Part shown: positions 8,861 through 17,585 of the stretch, piece after piece | Position numbering within the stretch: the first letter of the stretch is position 1 | How the letters are laid out: each line of letters starts with the position of its first letter | From: Hyphomicrobium album | GTDB taxonomy: Bacteria; Pseudomonadota; Alphaproteobacteria; Rhizobiales; Hyphomicrobiaceae | Assembly: GCF_009708035.1 (NCBI RefSeq) | Contig: NZ_WMBQ01000001.1 | Coordinates: 1,426,001-1,490,000 of the forward strand | Direction of reading: 5' to 3' | Length of the DNA: 64,000 bases | Made by a program: the position numbers and the translations under genes | Notes under the pieces: generated by a model | The model's database searches: none | The model's input: only the letters and a program-made list of their open reading frames with translations | What the model was told of the DNA's origin: nothing

Positions 8861-10161
8861 ATGTCATGCGTCAAAGTGAATGGAGAAGGCTGCTTCGCGG
8901 GCGTGAGCCGGTCGACAGTTTGCCGATTGGCGTCGGCAAGCTTGTGCTCATAGAGCGCGAGCAGCTCGCTGCACCAAGCCTCGGGCGACGGCGCCAGGAA
9001 GCGTGCGTTTTCGAACGCATGTTTGCTCATCTTCGCTACACCTGCATCGTCCTTCACAAGGGCTGCCATCGCTCGGGCCAGCTCGTCTTCGTCGTCGGAC
9101 TGGAAGGGCACCGCGAACTGCAGGCGGACAAGGTCGTCAGTGATGAGAGCGGCGCGCGATGCGATGATCGGGATACCGCTCATCGCCGCCTCGAGTGCCA
9201 CGAGGCCGAAGGTCTCGCGCCAACGGCTCGGCATAATGAGGGCCCGCGCCTCCCGGCAGAGTTCGGCGATTTCCTGTTTTGATTTCCAACCTGTCAGCTC
9301 GATCTCCGGGAAGTCTCGTCTAAGCACGTGGCCTAGGGGACCTGTGCCAATGATACGTAGCGAAACTCCCGAACGCCGTGCGGCGCGCGCCAGAAGCAAT
9401 ACGCCTTTGTCCACTTCCAGGCGCCCGACAAAGAGAAATTGACGATTTTGCTCGGCGGCAACCCTCGAGGCGGTCCACGGCGTGGCGGGGTTACGCAGAA
9501 CGTGCATCGTGCGGCGGTCAATCCCGCCGAGCTCGAATAGTGGGATCATCCCATCGTGGACGACCAGCACAGTCGCTGGCGTTTTGCCCAGGCCGAACGC
9601 AAGTTGGCGCACGGCGGTGCGCGCCGTCCGGTAGAGCTTGTGCGCGTAGTTGCGCTTGTCGCATGAGGCCGCGAGACATGCAGGTCCCATGGGCGACAGG
9701 TTGCAGGCTTTGCCTTGACGGAAGAAATAGTGACCGCCATTGGGGCATGTCAGGAAATAGTCGTGCGCCGAGATGATGAGGCGCGACGCCACTTTCCGGA
9801 GCGGGACGAAGACGGACGGCGAGAGAACCTTGTGCCAGTTGTGGAGGTGGTAGATCGTGCCCGGCGTATCCCTGGTAGCAATCCAGTTGCCAACCGCAGC
9901 CGCCATGGACGGGTCATACAGGCCGCGCAGAGCGGCACCGATGCGATTGCCTTCCAGGATGTGGCGACCTTTGAGCGCGATGAGCTCAACATCCAAACGG
10001 GCGAGATCTGGGTTATCGCCGCTGTCTCCAGTAATGAGCGTCGTAGGCACGCCGCGGCTGCGCAGCTGCTCGATGGATGTGAGCATGACGCCCGCGGCGC
10101 CGCCGCTGCGGATGCAATCGTCGTTGATGACGACAACACGCTCGATGGCCTGCGTCTTCAT
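8851..10161 (-). CDS. Glycosyltransferase family 4 protein
   Basis: The 436-residue protein is a GT-B fold, GT4-type enzyme. The N-terminal domain includes VVINDDCIRSGGAAGVML, LHNWHKVLSP and HDYFLTCPNGG followed by a Cys-containing insertion typical of a subset of GT4 enzymes. The C-terminal domain has FVGRLEVDKGVLLLARAA and the E-x7-E nucleotide-sugar site in SRWRETFGLVALEAAMSG. The frame stays open to 10275, but the ATG at 10161 begins the conserved fold and is preferred. It would transfer a sugar from a nucleotide donor to the growing lipid-linked chain in the cytoplasm. The upstream SDR gene ends 35 bases away. Confidence 0.85.
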   Translation of the reverse strand: MKTQAIERVVVINDDCIRSGGAAGVMLTSIEQLRSRGVPTTLITGDSGDNPDLARLDVELIALKGRHILEGNRIGAALRGLYDPSMAAAVGNWIATRDTPGTIYHLHNWHKVLSPSVFVPLRKVASRLIISAHDYFLTCPNGGHYFFRQGKACNLSPMGPACLAASCDKRNYAHKLYRTARTAVRQLAFGLGKTPATVLVVHDGMIPLFELGGIDRRTMHVLRNPATPWTASRVAAEQNRQFLFVGRLEVDKGVLLLARAARRSGVSLRIIGTGPLGHVLRRDFPEIELTGWKSKQEIAELCREARALIMPSRWRETFGLVALEAAMSGIPIIASRAALITDDLVRLQFAVPFQSDDEDELARAMAALVKDDAGVAKMSKHAFENARFLAPSPEAWCSELLALYEHKLADANRQTVDRLTPAKQPSPFTLTHDMWR

Positions 10162-10196
10162 CTGATTGCCGTCCGGATCGACATCGTTCCGGCTCC

Positions 10197-11297
10197 TCAA
10201 TGCAGTTGAAGAATGGGCGGGACGCCTTCTGCTGGCGCGGCCCGTGTACTTACCAGGCCCTGCGCGAAGGCCCACTCAGCCGAAGCGGCTATGCCTTCTT
10301 GCAACGAGGTCGTCGGCACGAAGCCGATCTCCTTGACCCGATCGATCACGTAGCGTCGGCGCTTCGTGAAGTCGTCCGCCGAAAGGTCTCCGAGGCGCTC
10401 GAAAGCTACCTTCTCTACGCTCCGCACGACGGCCGCGATGGTATCGCTTCGGGGAAAGATGCTCCTCGCGACCCCAGCCTGCTTGGTCAGGGCGTAGAGG
10501 CCGGCGCGGCGCGCCTGTCGCCTAATGGCGCTCAGAGCCGGCTGCACGGCCAGCGGGATAAAAGGTCCTCTGCCAATTGCGCGGCTCAGCAGGTCAAAGT
10601 ATTCGGCAAACGTCGGTATCTCAACGCCGTTGGCATTGTAGACGCAGTAGTGCGGGGTCTCGTGTATGGCGAGCCTGGCGGCAAGCATCGCCAGATCGCG
10701 GACGTAGATTAGGTTGGCTTCCCCATCGCAGTTCACGCCGAGCTGAGCGAGACGGCCCGAGGCGATTGCGCGGATGAATCTGGCAGTCCACTCTTCCCCA
10801 TGAGGCCCATAGACGAGCGAGGGCCGAACAACGGCAACATGCAGCTTTTCGCCGGCCGCGCTCCTGCACAGCTCCTCGGCTGCACGCTTGGCCGCACCGT
10901 ATTCGCTGAGCGGCGGCACGGGCCGCGTCTCTTCCGAGATCGTTCCGGTGGCTCCGCCGTAGACGGCTACGGAGCTGAGCTGTATCAGCCGACTCACTCC
11001 GCTTGCGGCAGCGCATTCCAGGATGCGGCCTGTGCCTTCGACCGTCGTGGCGGTTTTTGCATCGTCGCGAATGCAATTGATCACGACGTCGACCCGCTCC
11101 ATGGCCGACATGAGGCATGCGCGATCCATGACGTCGCAATGGATCGTCTGAACCGGGAGCCGGGGCAGACCTGAATGGGGCTGCAATGACTTCACACCGG
11201 CGCGCACCATCCCGGCGCCGCTGCGCACCAGCGCGTCGGTCACAGAGTTGCCGATAAACCCGGCAGCTCCCGTAACGAGGATGGTCGACGAGCTCAT
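10197..11297 (-). CDS. NAD-dependent epimerase/dehydratase (extended SDR), pair A
   Basis: The 366-residue protein begins with ILVTGAAGFIGN (Rossmann glycine motif) and has the YGAAK catalytic motif in SEYGAAKRAAEELCR plus VAVVRPSLVYGP. It belongs to the sugar-nucleotide epimerase/dehydratase group of SDR enzymes and would act on an NDP-sugar. The ATG at 11297 is preferred over a longer open frame reaching 11507, because the longer part overlaps the GMC gene and carries no fold. It lies 7 bases after the GMC oxidoreductase stop. A similar GMC-SDR pair lies in mirror orientation at 13268-16016. Confidence 0.87.
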   Translation of the reverse strand: MSSSTILVTGAAGFIGNSVTDALVRSGAGMVRAGVKSLQPHSGLPRLPVQTIHCDVMDRACLMSAMERVDVVINCIRDDAKTATTVEGTGRILECAAASGVSRLIQLSSVAVYGGATGTISEETRPVPPLSEYGAAKRAAEELCRSAAGEKLHVAVVRPSLVYGPHGEEWTARFIRAIASGRLAQLGVNCDGEANLIYVRDLAMLAARLAIHETPHYCVYNANGVEIPTFAEYFDLLSRAIGRGPFIPLAVQPALSAIRRQARRAGLYALTKQAGVARSIFPRSDTIAAVVRSVEKVAFERLGDLSADDFTKRRRYVIDRVKEIGFVPTTSLQEGIAASAEWAFAQGLVSTRAAPAEGVPPILQLH

Positions 11298-11304
11298 TGC
11301 ATTC

Positions 11305-13005
11305 TCACTCTGCAGCGGCGACGGCAGCGAGTGTTGGGACGCGGCCATGCGCCGTGGCGCGGTTGCGAAGTTCGGCCCGAAGGTGATCGGCCAGCCGAAT
11401 GGCCAGAGCCACGATCGTGAGCGTCGGGTTGGCGTGTCCGCCGGTAGTGAAAACGGACGTGCCGGCGAGATAAAGATTTTCCGCTCCGTGGGCGCGACAG
11501 TTTTCATCTACGACCCCGTCGCGCGGGTGACGGGACATGCGCGTGCCGCTCAAGAAATGATAGGTGCCTCGAAGATCGTCGACAGAGATGGCATCCGAGC
11601 TGGACAGCCAATCAGCCTGCCGGACGCGGCCGAACCCGAGCCTTTCCAGTTCGAAGCCTACGAACTTCCCGAAATAGCGGGCCGTCCGTCTTTCCTTCTC
11701 GGCGATGCGCCAGTCGACCTTGGCGCGCCGCATGCCGAGTGCATCACGGTCCGCGCTCAGCGTAATCCTGCTCTCCGGGTCCGGCTCCTGCTCCAAGTCG
11801 ATGCAGATCGAGATCAGCGGATCGCGATGAATCACGGATCTGCCAAGCACGAACCTTCGTGCAATGTTGGGTATCTCTGCGGCGACGCCGACTAGGGCGC
11901 GCTGCAGATCGCGGAAGGTGCTGCGATCGATGTTGCCGCTCTTGACCGCGTCGCGCACGCGCCGCGACGCTTCCCAAACGGTATCAGGGCGCGCGTGATA
12001 GTAGATTGCCGCACTTGAGTTCAGGAGCTGGTGTTCGCGTTGCGCCCGTTCGGAAATCGCAAACCCCGTCTCATACTGAACCTCTCCGTCTCTCATGGGA
12101 CGCAGAAACGTGTTGTAGAGATGCTGAAGCGCTTTGGCGTTCGCTTCATCGGCATCGATGGTCGCGATGCATCCGCGAGGATGCTGGGAGAAGTAGCGCC
12201 CCAGCCTATCGAATTGATTGACGCGATTGAGCAGCCGGGGCGGAGCATTGAGCAGCAGCCGGACGTTCTCTATTCCGCCACAGCACAACGCGAAGGCCCT
12301 CGCGCGGATTGTCATCGACTTCCCGCCGAGCGACCTGACGGTGATCGCCTCGACCCGTGCTCCGTCATCAGTGTCGTGAAACGTCGTCACGTTTGCATGG
12401 AGGAGGACGAATGTATCGCGGTCGGCCGCGAGCCTGCCGCGATATACCTTCCCCCAGTCGAAGACACTGCGATATCCAAGCGACAGGTATGACTGAAGCG
12501 TTGGATCCCAGTCGGGAGAAGCCACGCGCCAAACAAATGGGTCGAGGTCGCCAGAGGCGAGAGTTGGCAGTTGGATGCCAAGCGCGCTCTGGACCTGCTC
12601 GAAGGGTGCCCATGGGTGCTTGAAGTTGCTGGCCCGCTTGGCGCGCTCGTAATAGGGACCAAGGTGCGCGTAATCGATTGGCCACCCCGAGTTCTTCACC
12701 CAGTCACGGCATTGAAGGTCGATGGGATCGAGGGTCGCGCTACGCCCGCCCCAGCGCGTGGCGGCTCCGCCGAACACCCGGTGACGGCCGTGATCCAAAT
12801 CCATCGGATGGCCGACACTCTCGCCCAGGAGCAGGTCGCGCGCCGCGGCCTCCTCTTGCAAGCCACCGGACTCGACAAGACAAACCTTAAGGCCGCTGCC
12901 GCGCAATTCATCCGCGATGGTTATGCCTGCAGGTCCGGCGCCAATCACGCAGAGGTCGAACGCTACATCGGTTCGATCGCCAAGCTGCTCCAGGTCGTGA
13001 ATCAT
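11305..13005 (-). CDS. GMC-family FAD oxidoreductase, pair A
   Basis: The 566-residue protein has the FAD-binding motif DLCVIGAGPAGITIADELRG at its N-terminus and the GMC C-terminal signature GGHANPTLTIVALAIRLADHL. It should oxidise an alcohol or sugar hydroxyl using FAD. There is no signal peptide, so a cytoplasmic role on nucleotide- or lipid-linked sugars is likely. The ATG at 13005 starts 16 residues before the Rossmann strand and is preferred over a frame reaching 13119. It is the first gene of the minus-strand operon GMC, SDR, GT4, PAP2. The segment EPDPESRITLS is shared in similar form with the paralogue at 13268. Confidence 0.88.
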   Translation of the reverse strand: MIHDLEQLGDRTDVAFDLCVIGAGPAGITIADELRGSGLKVCLVESGGLQEEAAARDLLLGESVGHPMDLDHGRHRVFGGAATRWGGRSATLDPIDLQCRDWVKNSGWPIDYAHLGPYYERAKRASNFKHPWAPFEQVQSALGIQLPTLASGDLDPFVWRVASPDWDPTLQSYLSLGYRSVFDWGKVYRGRLAADRDTFVLLHANVTTFHDTDDGARVEAITVRSLGGKSMTIRARAFALCCGGIENVRLLLNAPPRLLNRVNQFDRLGRYFSQHPRGCIATIDADEANAKALQHLYNTFLRPMRDGEVQYETGFAISERAQREHQLLNSSAAIYYHARPDTVWEASRRVRDAVKSGNIDRSTFRDLQRALVGVAAEIPNIARRFVLGRSVIHRDPLISICIDLEQEPDPESRITLSADRDALGMRRAKVDWRIAEKERRTARYFGKFVGFELERLGFGRVRQADWLSSSDAISVDDLRGTYHFLSGTRMSRHPRDGVVDENCRAHGAENLYLAGTSVFTTGGHANPTLTIVALAIRLADHLRAELRNRATAHGRVPTLAAVAAAE

Positions 13006-13267
13006 CGCTGCTCGCGGATTGATTAACGGTGCGGATACGCGGCTCGGGAGCGGGCGACCCGACAGGGTGCAATGCGGCAGACGTCGACTGCCGTAACATC
13101 GATAACACTCGTCCCCCACCCGAAGAACGCGCCTAAAAGGCGATAGCTATGTACTCCTTTGGGAGGCCCCGGGGCAGAAAGCTGACCTTGATGCGCGCCC
13201 GGATTCCAGGAGATTCCTGGTCAGCACAGCGGCGCTCGGAAAGGGCAAAATCCTGCAGACTCTGGAT

Positions 13268-15016
13268 TTGGCGCGCTTGGGAAACGGGCGCGAGCTCGAA
13301 GCCGATCTGATCATCATTGGTGGCGGTCCGGCAGGTCTCACCGTCGCGCGGGAATTCTTTGGGCATCAAACGCGCGTGCTGGTCCTCGAAAGCGGGCGCC
13401 TTGAGGAAGACGCACGCATCGGGGCGCTGAACCGGGTCGAGAGCGTCGGCCAGCCCAGCATGGAGGTTCAGATTGAGCGCCGTGCGGCATTTCACGGTGC
13501 CAGCGCTCAGTCATGGTCGCCTGCAGAGCAGCCGTATGGGGTGCGTTGCAGAGTTCTTGGAGGCTCATCCCATGCCTGGGCAGGGAAGTCTGCCGCGTTC
13601 GACAGCCTGGATTTCGAACCGCGGTCGTGGGTTCCGTATTCCGGCTGGCCGTTAGCACGCGCCGATCTGGAGCCGCACATAGATCGCGCCGCTGAGCAAC
13701 TGAACCTCGGTCCCAGTGTAAGTGGCGACGGTCTGTGGTCACTAATGGGCTGCCGCCCTCCGGAGCCGCAACTCGATGCTGAAGCGCTGCGTCCCTTCTT
13801 TTGGCAGTTTGCCCGCTCTCGGATCGACCGCCTCGACGTGATGCGCTTCGGCCCAGAGTTCATGCGGGAAGATGCAGCCAACGTGCGCACGCTGCTCAAC
13901 GCGACCGTGACGCGCATATTGACGAACGACACCGGCAGCAAGTTCGAAGGCGTAGAGGTCGCGTGCTTGGAAGGCGTTCGGGCCCGCGTGCGCGGGAAAG
14001 TATGCGTTCTGGCGGCGAGCGGGGTCGAGAACGCCCGACTTCTTATGGCATCCAATCAAATCTGCCAGGCGGGAATCGGAAACGATCACGATGTCGTGGG
14101 GCGATTCCTCCTCGATCATCCGAGTGCGCGCCTCGGCCGCTACGACGCAGCCGATGCGGCAAGGGTTGTGGATCGCTTTGGCTTTTATGGCCTCTCGCAG
14201 GCGGGACGCACCCACATGTACATGCATGGGCTGGCGTTGCCGCGCTCGGTCCAGGAACAGGAGGGCTTACTCAACTGCGCTCTCTATATCCTGGAGGAAC
14301 GCGCTCCAGATGATCCTCTCGAGGCCCTAAAACGGCTGCTTACCCGCAAGTCGGCTGCGATTGGGGCTGACTTGGCTGCCCTGGCGCGAAGTCCGGGTCT
14401 CCTCGCCAAGGGCGTCGGCATGAAGGCCCTTCAGGGCAGTTTGTTGCCGGAGCGCGTGAAGACGACGGTTGTCAATGCCGCGATCAGGCTAAACCCCAAT
14501 CTCGTTGCGCGAGAGCACCTCAATCGCGGCATCCCGCACAAGCTGACGGGATTGATCGTCGAGGGCATCAGCGAGCAGAAGCCCGATCCCGACTCCCGCA
14601 TCACCCTCTCGGAGACGAAGGATGAACTCGGTGTCGCCCGCGCGAAGATCAACTGGAAGATAGATCGCGACGCACGGCGGTCCTTGGCGCGACTTGGCCA
14701 GCAGATGTCGCGGGAATTCGACCGGGTCGGATTGCCCCCGCCCGCTCTGGATGCGTGGGTAAAGCAAAATAGTCTCGATGACGCGGCCGTCATCGACATG
14801 GCCCACACCATGGGCACGACGCGCATGGCGGATGATCCCAAGCAGGGAGTCGTGGACAGTGATTGTCGCGTTCATGGGGTCAGCGGACTCTATATCGCCG
14901 GCGCATCGGTGTTTCCCACCGGTGGTCACGCAAATCCGACGCTGATGATCCTTGCGCTGGCCATTCGCCTGTCGGACCACCTGAAGCATACGGCGGCCGC
15001 CCGGCAAAACAGTTGA
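13268..15016 (+). CDS. GMC-family FAD oxidoreductase, pair B
   Basis: The 582-residue protein has the FAD motif ADLIIIGGGPAGLTVAREF from residue 12 and the C-terminal segment GGHANPTLMILALAIRLSDHL. The stretch KPDPDSRITLS parallels the same region of pair A, so the two are paralogues. The only start near the fold is a TTG at 13268; no ATG or GTG in frame lies upstream back to the shared gap, so the start is uncertain. It is followed after 13 bases by an SDR gene. As with pair A, a sugar-oxidising role in nucleotide-sugar or lipid-linked glycan tailoring is inferred from context. Confidence 0.85.
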   Translation: MARLGNGRELEADLIIIGGGPAGLTVAREFFGHQTRVLVLESGRLEEDARIGALNRVESVGQPSMEVQIERRAAFHGASAQSWSPAEQPYGVRCRVLGGSSHAWAGKSAAFDSLDFEPRSWVPYSGWPLARADLEPHIDRAAEQLNLGPSVSGDGLWSLMGCRPPEPQLDAEALRPFFWQFARSRIDRLDVMRFGPEFMREDAANVRTLLNATVTRILTNDTGSKFEGVEVACLEGVRARVRGKVCVLAASGVENARLLMASNQICQAGIGNDHDVVGRFLLDHPSARLGRYDAADAARVVDRFGFYGLSQAGRTHMYMHGLALPRSVQEQEGLLNCALYILEERAPDDPLEALKRLLTRKSAAIGADLAALARSPGLLAKGVGMKALQGSLLPERVKTTVVNAAIRLNPNLVAREHLNRGIPHKLTGLIVEGISEQKPDPDSRITLSETKDELGVARAKINWKIDRDARRSLARLGQQMSREFDRVGLPPPALDAWVKQNSLDDAAVIDMAHTMGTTRMADDPKQGVVDSDCRVHGVSGLYIAGASVFPTGGHANPTLMILALAIRLSDHLKHTAAARQNS

Positions 15017-15029
15017 TTGGGAGACTTGA

Positions 15030-16016
15030 TTGAGGCCGACAGTACTTGTCACTGGTGCAACCGGATCGATCGGACGCTTCGTAGTGCCGGCGCTGATCGG
15101 GGCGGGCTACCTGGTGCGCGGTCAATACGTGCGCGCGCCCGGCAACGTTCCCGGTGTGGATTGGCGGCGTTGGAACTTCCTCGAGAGTCTCGAAGTCGAC
15201 CCTCTTGTCGACGGGTGCGATGCAGTCATTCATCTGGCTGCGGAACTCTCGGATATCGGCAAGATGGAGCGCATCAACGTCGATGCGACACGCCGCTTGG
15301 CCGAAGCGGCGGCGGCGAGCGGGGCACGCTACTTCGGGCACGCAAGCTCTATCGTCGTCTATGGTTCTCCGCGCACACGTCGCGTTGATGAGCAGACGCC
15401 TCTTATCGATCTCGCGCGGCCCATGGCAAAACAGTACCTCGCCGAGCCATACATGCTCGAATATGCCCGCACGAAGACGATGGCAGAGCTGGCGCTGCGC
15501 GGGGCCGCGCCGACGTTGCGGGTCGATCTTCTTCGCCCGACCGTGGTCGCGGATTTGCAGCGTATCCTCGAAGCGGCCGACTGGAGCGCGTACCGCAAAG
15601 TCCTTTGCCTTTACCGGCGCACCCAGTACGTGCTGGCGTCGGACGTTGCCTCCGCGATCGCGCACCTGCTTCGCCGAGGCCTGCAGGACGGCCGTGATCG
15701 TATCGAGGCTTACAATATTTGCGAAGACGCTTGCGGGACGTTCCGCGACTTGTTCGCTCGTGCCTACGAGATGACGCACGATCCGAGATACAGCGTGCCG
15801 TTCGAACTGCCCATCGTCGCCGACATGGCGAAGAATTGGTCCCTCTCGCGCACGCTGGAAATCCGTTATCCGTTGGGAATGCTGCGCTTTGCCAACGACA
15901 AGCTTTGCGCCACAGGTTTTCGGTTCCCCACGGGCATCGAGGCAGCGGTCGAGCAATCGCTTTTTGGTCGTGTCGAAGGCCTGAAGGGGAACACGCTTCC
16001 GCAAGCCGTTCCCTAG
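15030..16016 (+). CDS. NAD-dependent epimerase/dehydratase (extended SDR), pair B
   Basis: The 328-residue protein begins with VLVTGATGSIGRFVVPAL and has HLAAELSDIGKMERINVDAT and EYARTKTMAELAL, where the Tyr and the Lys two residues after Arg-Thr take the place of the usual YxxxK. The start is a TTG at 15030, 13 bases after the GMC stop. It probably acts with the GMC enzyme in a two-step oxidation or epimerisation. The stop is close to the convergent pyruvyl transferase gene, leaving 19 bases between them. Confidence 0.83.
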   Translation: MRPTVLVTGATGSIGRFVVPALIGAGYLVRGQYVRAPGNVPGVDWRRWNFLESLEVDPLVDGCDAVIHLAAELSDIGKMERINVDATRRLAEAAAASGARYFGHASSIVVYGSPRTRRVDEQTPLIDLARPMAKQYLAEPYMLEYARTKTMAELALRGAAPTLRVDLLRPTVVADLQRILEAADWSAYRKVLCLYRRTQYVLASDVASAIAHLLRRGLQDGRDRIEAYNICEDACGTFRDLFARAYEMTHDPRYSVPFELPIVADMAKNWSLSRTLEIRYPLGMLRFANDKLCATGFRFPTGIEAAVEQSLFGRVEGLKGNTLPQAVP

Positions 16017-16035
16017 CGGCAGCGGGCGACGTCCA

Positions 16036-17322
16036 CTAGAGAAACGTGCGCAACATCGCTTCTTGTTCAGCGAGCCGGCTGTCCGCGATCTGGCGGTACG
16101 CGCGCACCGCATCCGCGCACTGGGTCCGCTGCGCGGAGATGCTTTCGAACTGCTCGATGAGCTGGTCGACCTCGAAGCTCTCGATGTGATGGCAATAGGC
16201 CCCGAGGCCCGCCTGCGCCATGAGGACATCATTCTTCTTGGAGTAACCCAACGAGATGGTCGGTTTGGCTAGCTTCAAGGCGCAAACGATATTGTGATAC
16301 CGCGTCGCCACGATGACGTCCGTCTCCTGCATCTGACGCATAACGTCGTGGAGTGAGCTTGCCGGGGCTTCAACTAGATCTTCTTCTGCGATCGCCGGCG
16401 ATTTCGATCGCAGGCGCGACATCAGAGTTTTGACGGCCCCATCGTCCGCGGTCTCGCCAATCAGCAGGCGGACACGATGACCGCGGCCCAAGATATGGCG
16501 CACAAAAGCGGCTAGCTTATCGATGTACTGCCAGTGCGTTTCCGCCCCAGCCTCGGCAAACGAGTACCAGCCGTAGTAGCTCATGACGCCGACGCCGACG
16601 ACCAGGCGCTCAGCGTCCGGCCGCTCGCGATGCAGCGGGGGAGGCAGGCCGAACGCAAGGTCGGCAAAAACCGGATCAGCACCGGTCTTCACGCCGATGC
16701 CGGTCATGAAGTCCTTCGACAGCACGTCGCGATAGGATCGATAGTGTGCCAGCTGTCCCGCCGTCTTCATCATCCAACGGCTCAGCGGATGGCCGATAGG
16801 CCCTGCCCCGATACATACGAAGGCGACTTTGGCCCCGAGCAGTCGCGACACCAGGCACCACCTGAGAATGTTCCAGGGCATGCCTTTGGGCCGATCGCCG
16901 AAGTCATCGAGAATGCCCGTTCCCGGTATCAGCACCAGATCGAACTTCCGTGCGGAACGTATGGTGGAAAGCACATCACGGAGCTTTTCGACGATCTTGC
17001 GCGCCCAGCCACCTATACGCTGGGCATGAGCGTCGGCGACGTGGGCGCCGCTGATCGGCAGCGCACTCACGTCGAACCGGTCGCGGATGAGGTCGGGGTT
17101 GGCACATATGCAGGTAAGCCGCGCGTCGGGCCGCACGCGCCGCAGCAGGTTCAGAATCGCTTCGAGCGACCCGTCATTGCCGAAATTGCCGCAGCCGAAG
17201 AGACCGAAAAGAGCGATGGCCGGCGCTCGCGTCGATGCCCCGACCGTCTCGTTGCCCAATAGGCCGGAAAGGCTCTCGCCGCGCGGTGCGTAGGCGAGGA
17301 TCGATTTTGCGGTGCCGAGCAT
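16036..17322 (-). CDS. Polysaccharide pyruvyl transferase family protein
   Basis: The 428-residue protein matches the polysaccharide pyruvyl transferase fold. It has a glycine-rich N-terminal segment GLFGCGNFGNDGSLEAIL, LVLIPGTGILDDFG in the middle, and the conserved C-terminal RYHNIVCALKLAKPTISLGYSKKN region. Such enzymes add a pyruvate ketal from phosphoenolpyruvate to hexose units of exopolysaccharides, giving acidic charge. The ATG at 17322 is preferred over a frame extending to 17421. The gene is monocistronic and divergent from the flippase gene. Confidence 0.85.
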   Translation of the reverse strand: MLGTAKSILAYAPRGESLSGLLGNETVGASTRAPAIALFGLFGCGNFGNDGSLEAILNLLRRVRPDARLTCICANPDLIRDRFDVSALPISGAHVADAHAQRIGGWARKIVEKLRDVLSTIRSARKFDLVLIPGTGILDDFGDRPKGMPWNILRWCLVSRLLGAKVAFVCIGAGPIGHPLSRWMMKTAGQLAHYRSYRDVLSKDFMTGIGVKTGADPVFADLAFGLPPPLHRERPDAERLVVGVGVMSYYGWYSFAEAGAETHWQYIDKLAAFVRHILGRGHRVRLLIGETADDGAVKTLMSRLRSKSPAIAEEDLVEAPASSLHDVMRQMQETDVIVATRYHNIVCALKLAKPTISLGYSKKNDVLMAQAGLGAYCHHIESFEVDQLIEQFESISAQRTQCADAVRAYRQIADSRLAEQEAMLRTFL

Positions 17323-17585
17323 AGACGCATTGACCGTTGGATGGCGGCGTGCGCCGGCCGCACGGATCCGGCAGGCAGTCACGCCCGACCGGAAGCTAGG
17401 TGGCTGGCGACACCGATGCAAAGCTAGTCAAATTGGGTGGCATGGAGGACTGCCCTACGCCTTTCGATCCCCCTCGCCTGATATTGTCTGGGTTAGCGTG
17501 CGGCGCGTGCCGCTGTAATCAGGATGGAACGCTCCGCGGCGTCGCGGATGGGCCCCTCCCCGCAACAAACTTAAATCTGGGTGGA

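Noticed and set aside
13139-13267. Longer N-terminus for the plus-strand GMC protein
   Set aside because: The frame is open upstream but has no ATG or GTG, and the Rossmann fold already begins at residue 12 from the TTG.
14880-16232. 450-codon open frame on the minus strand opposite the SDR gene
   Set aside because: Antisense to an SDR with clear Rossmann motifs; no domain of its own.
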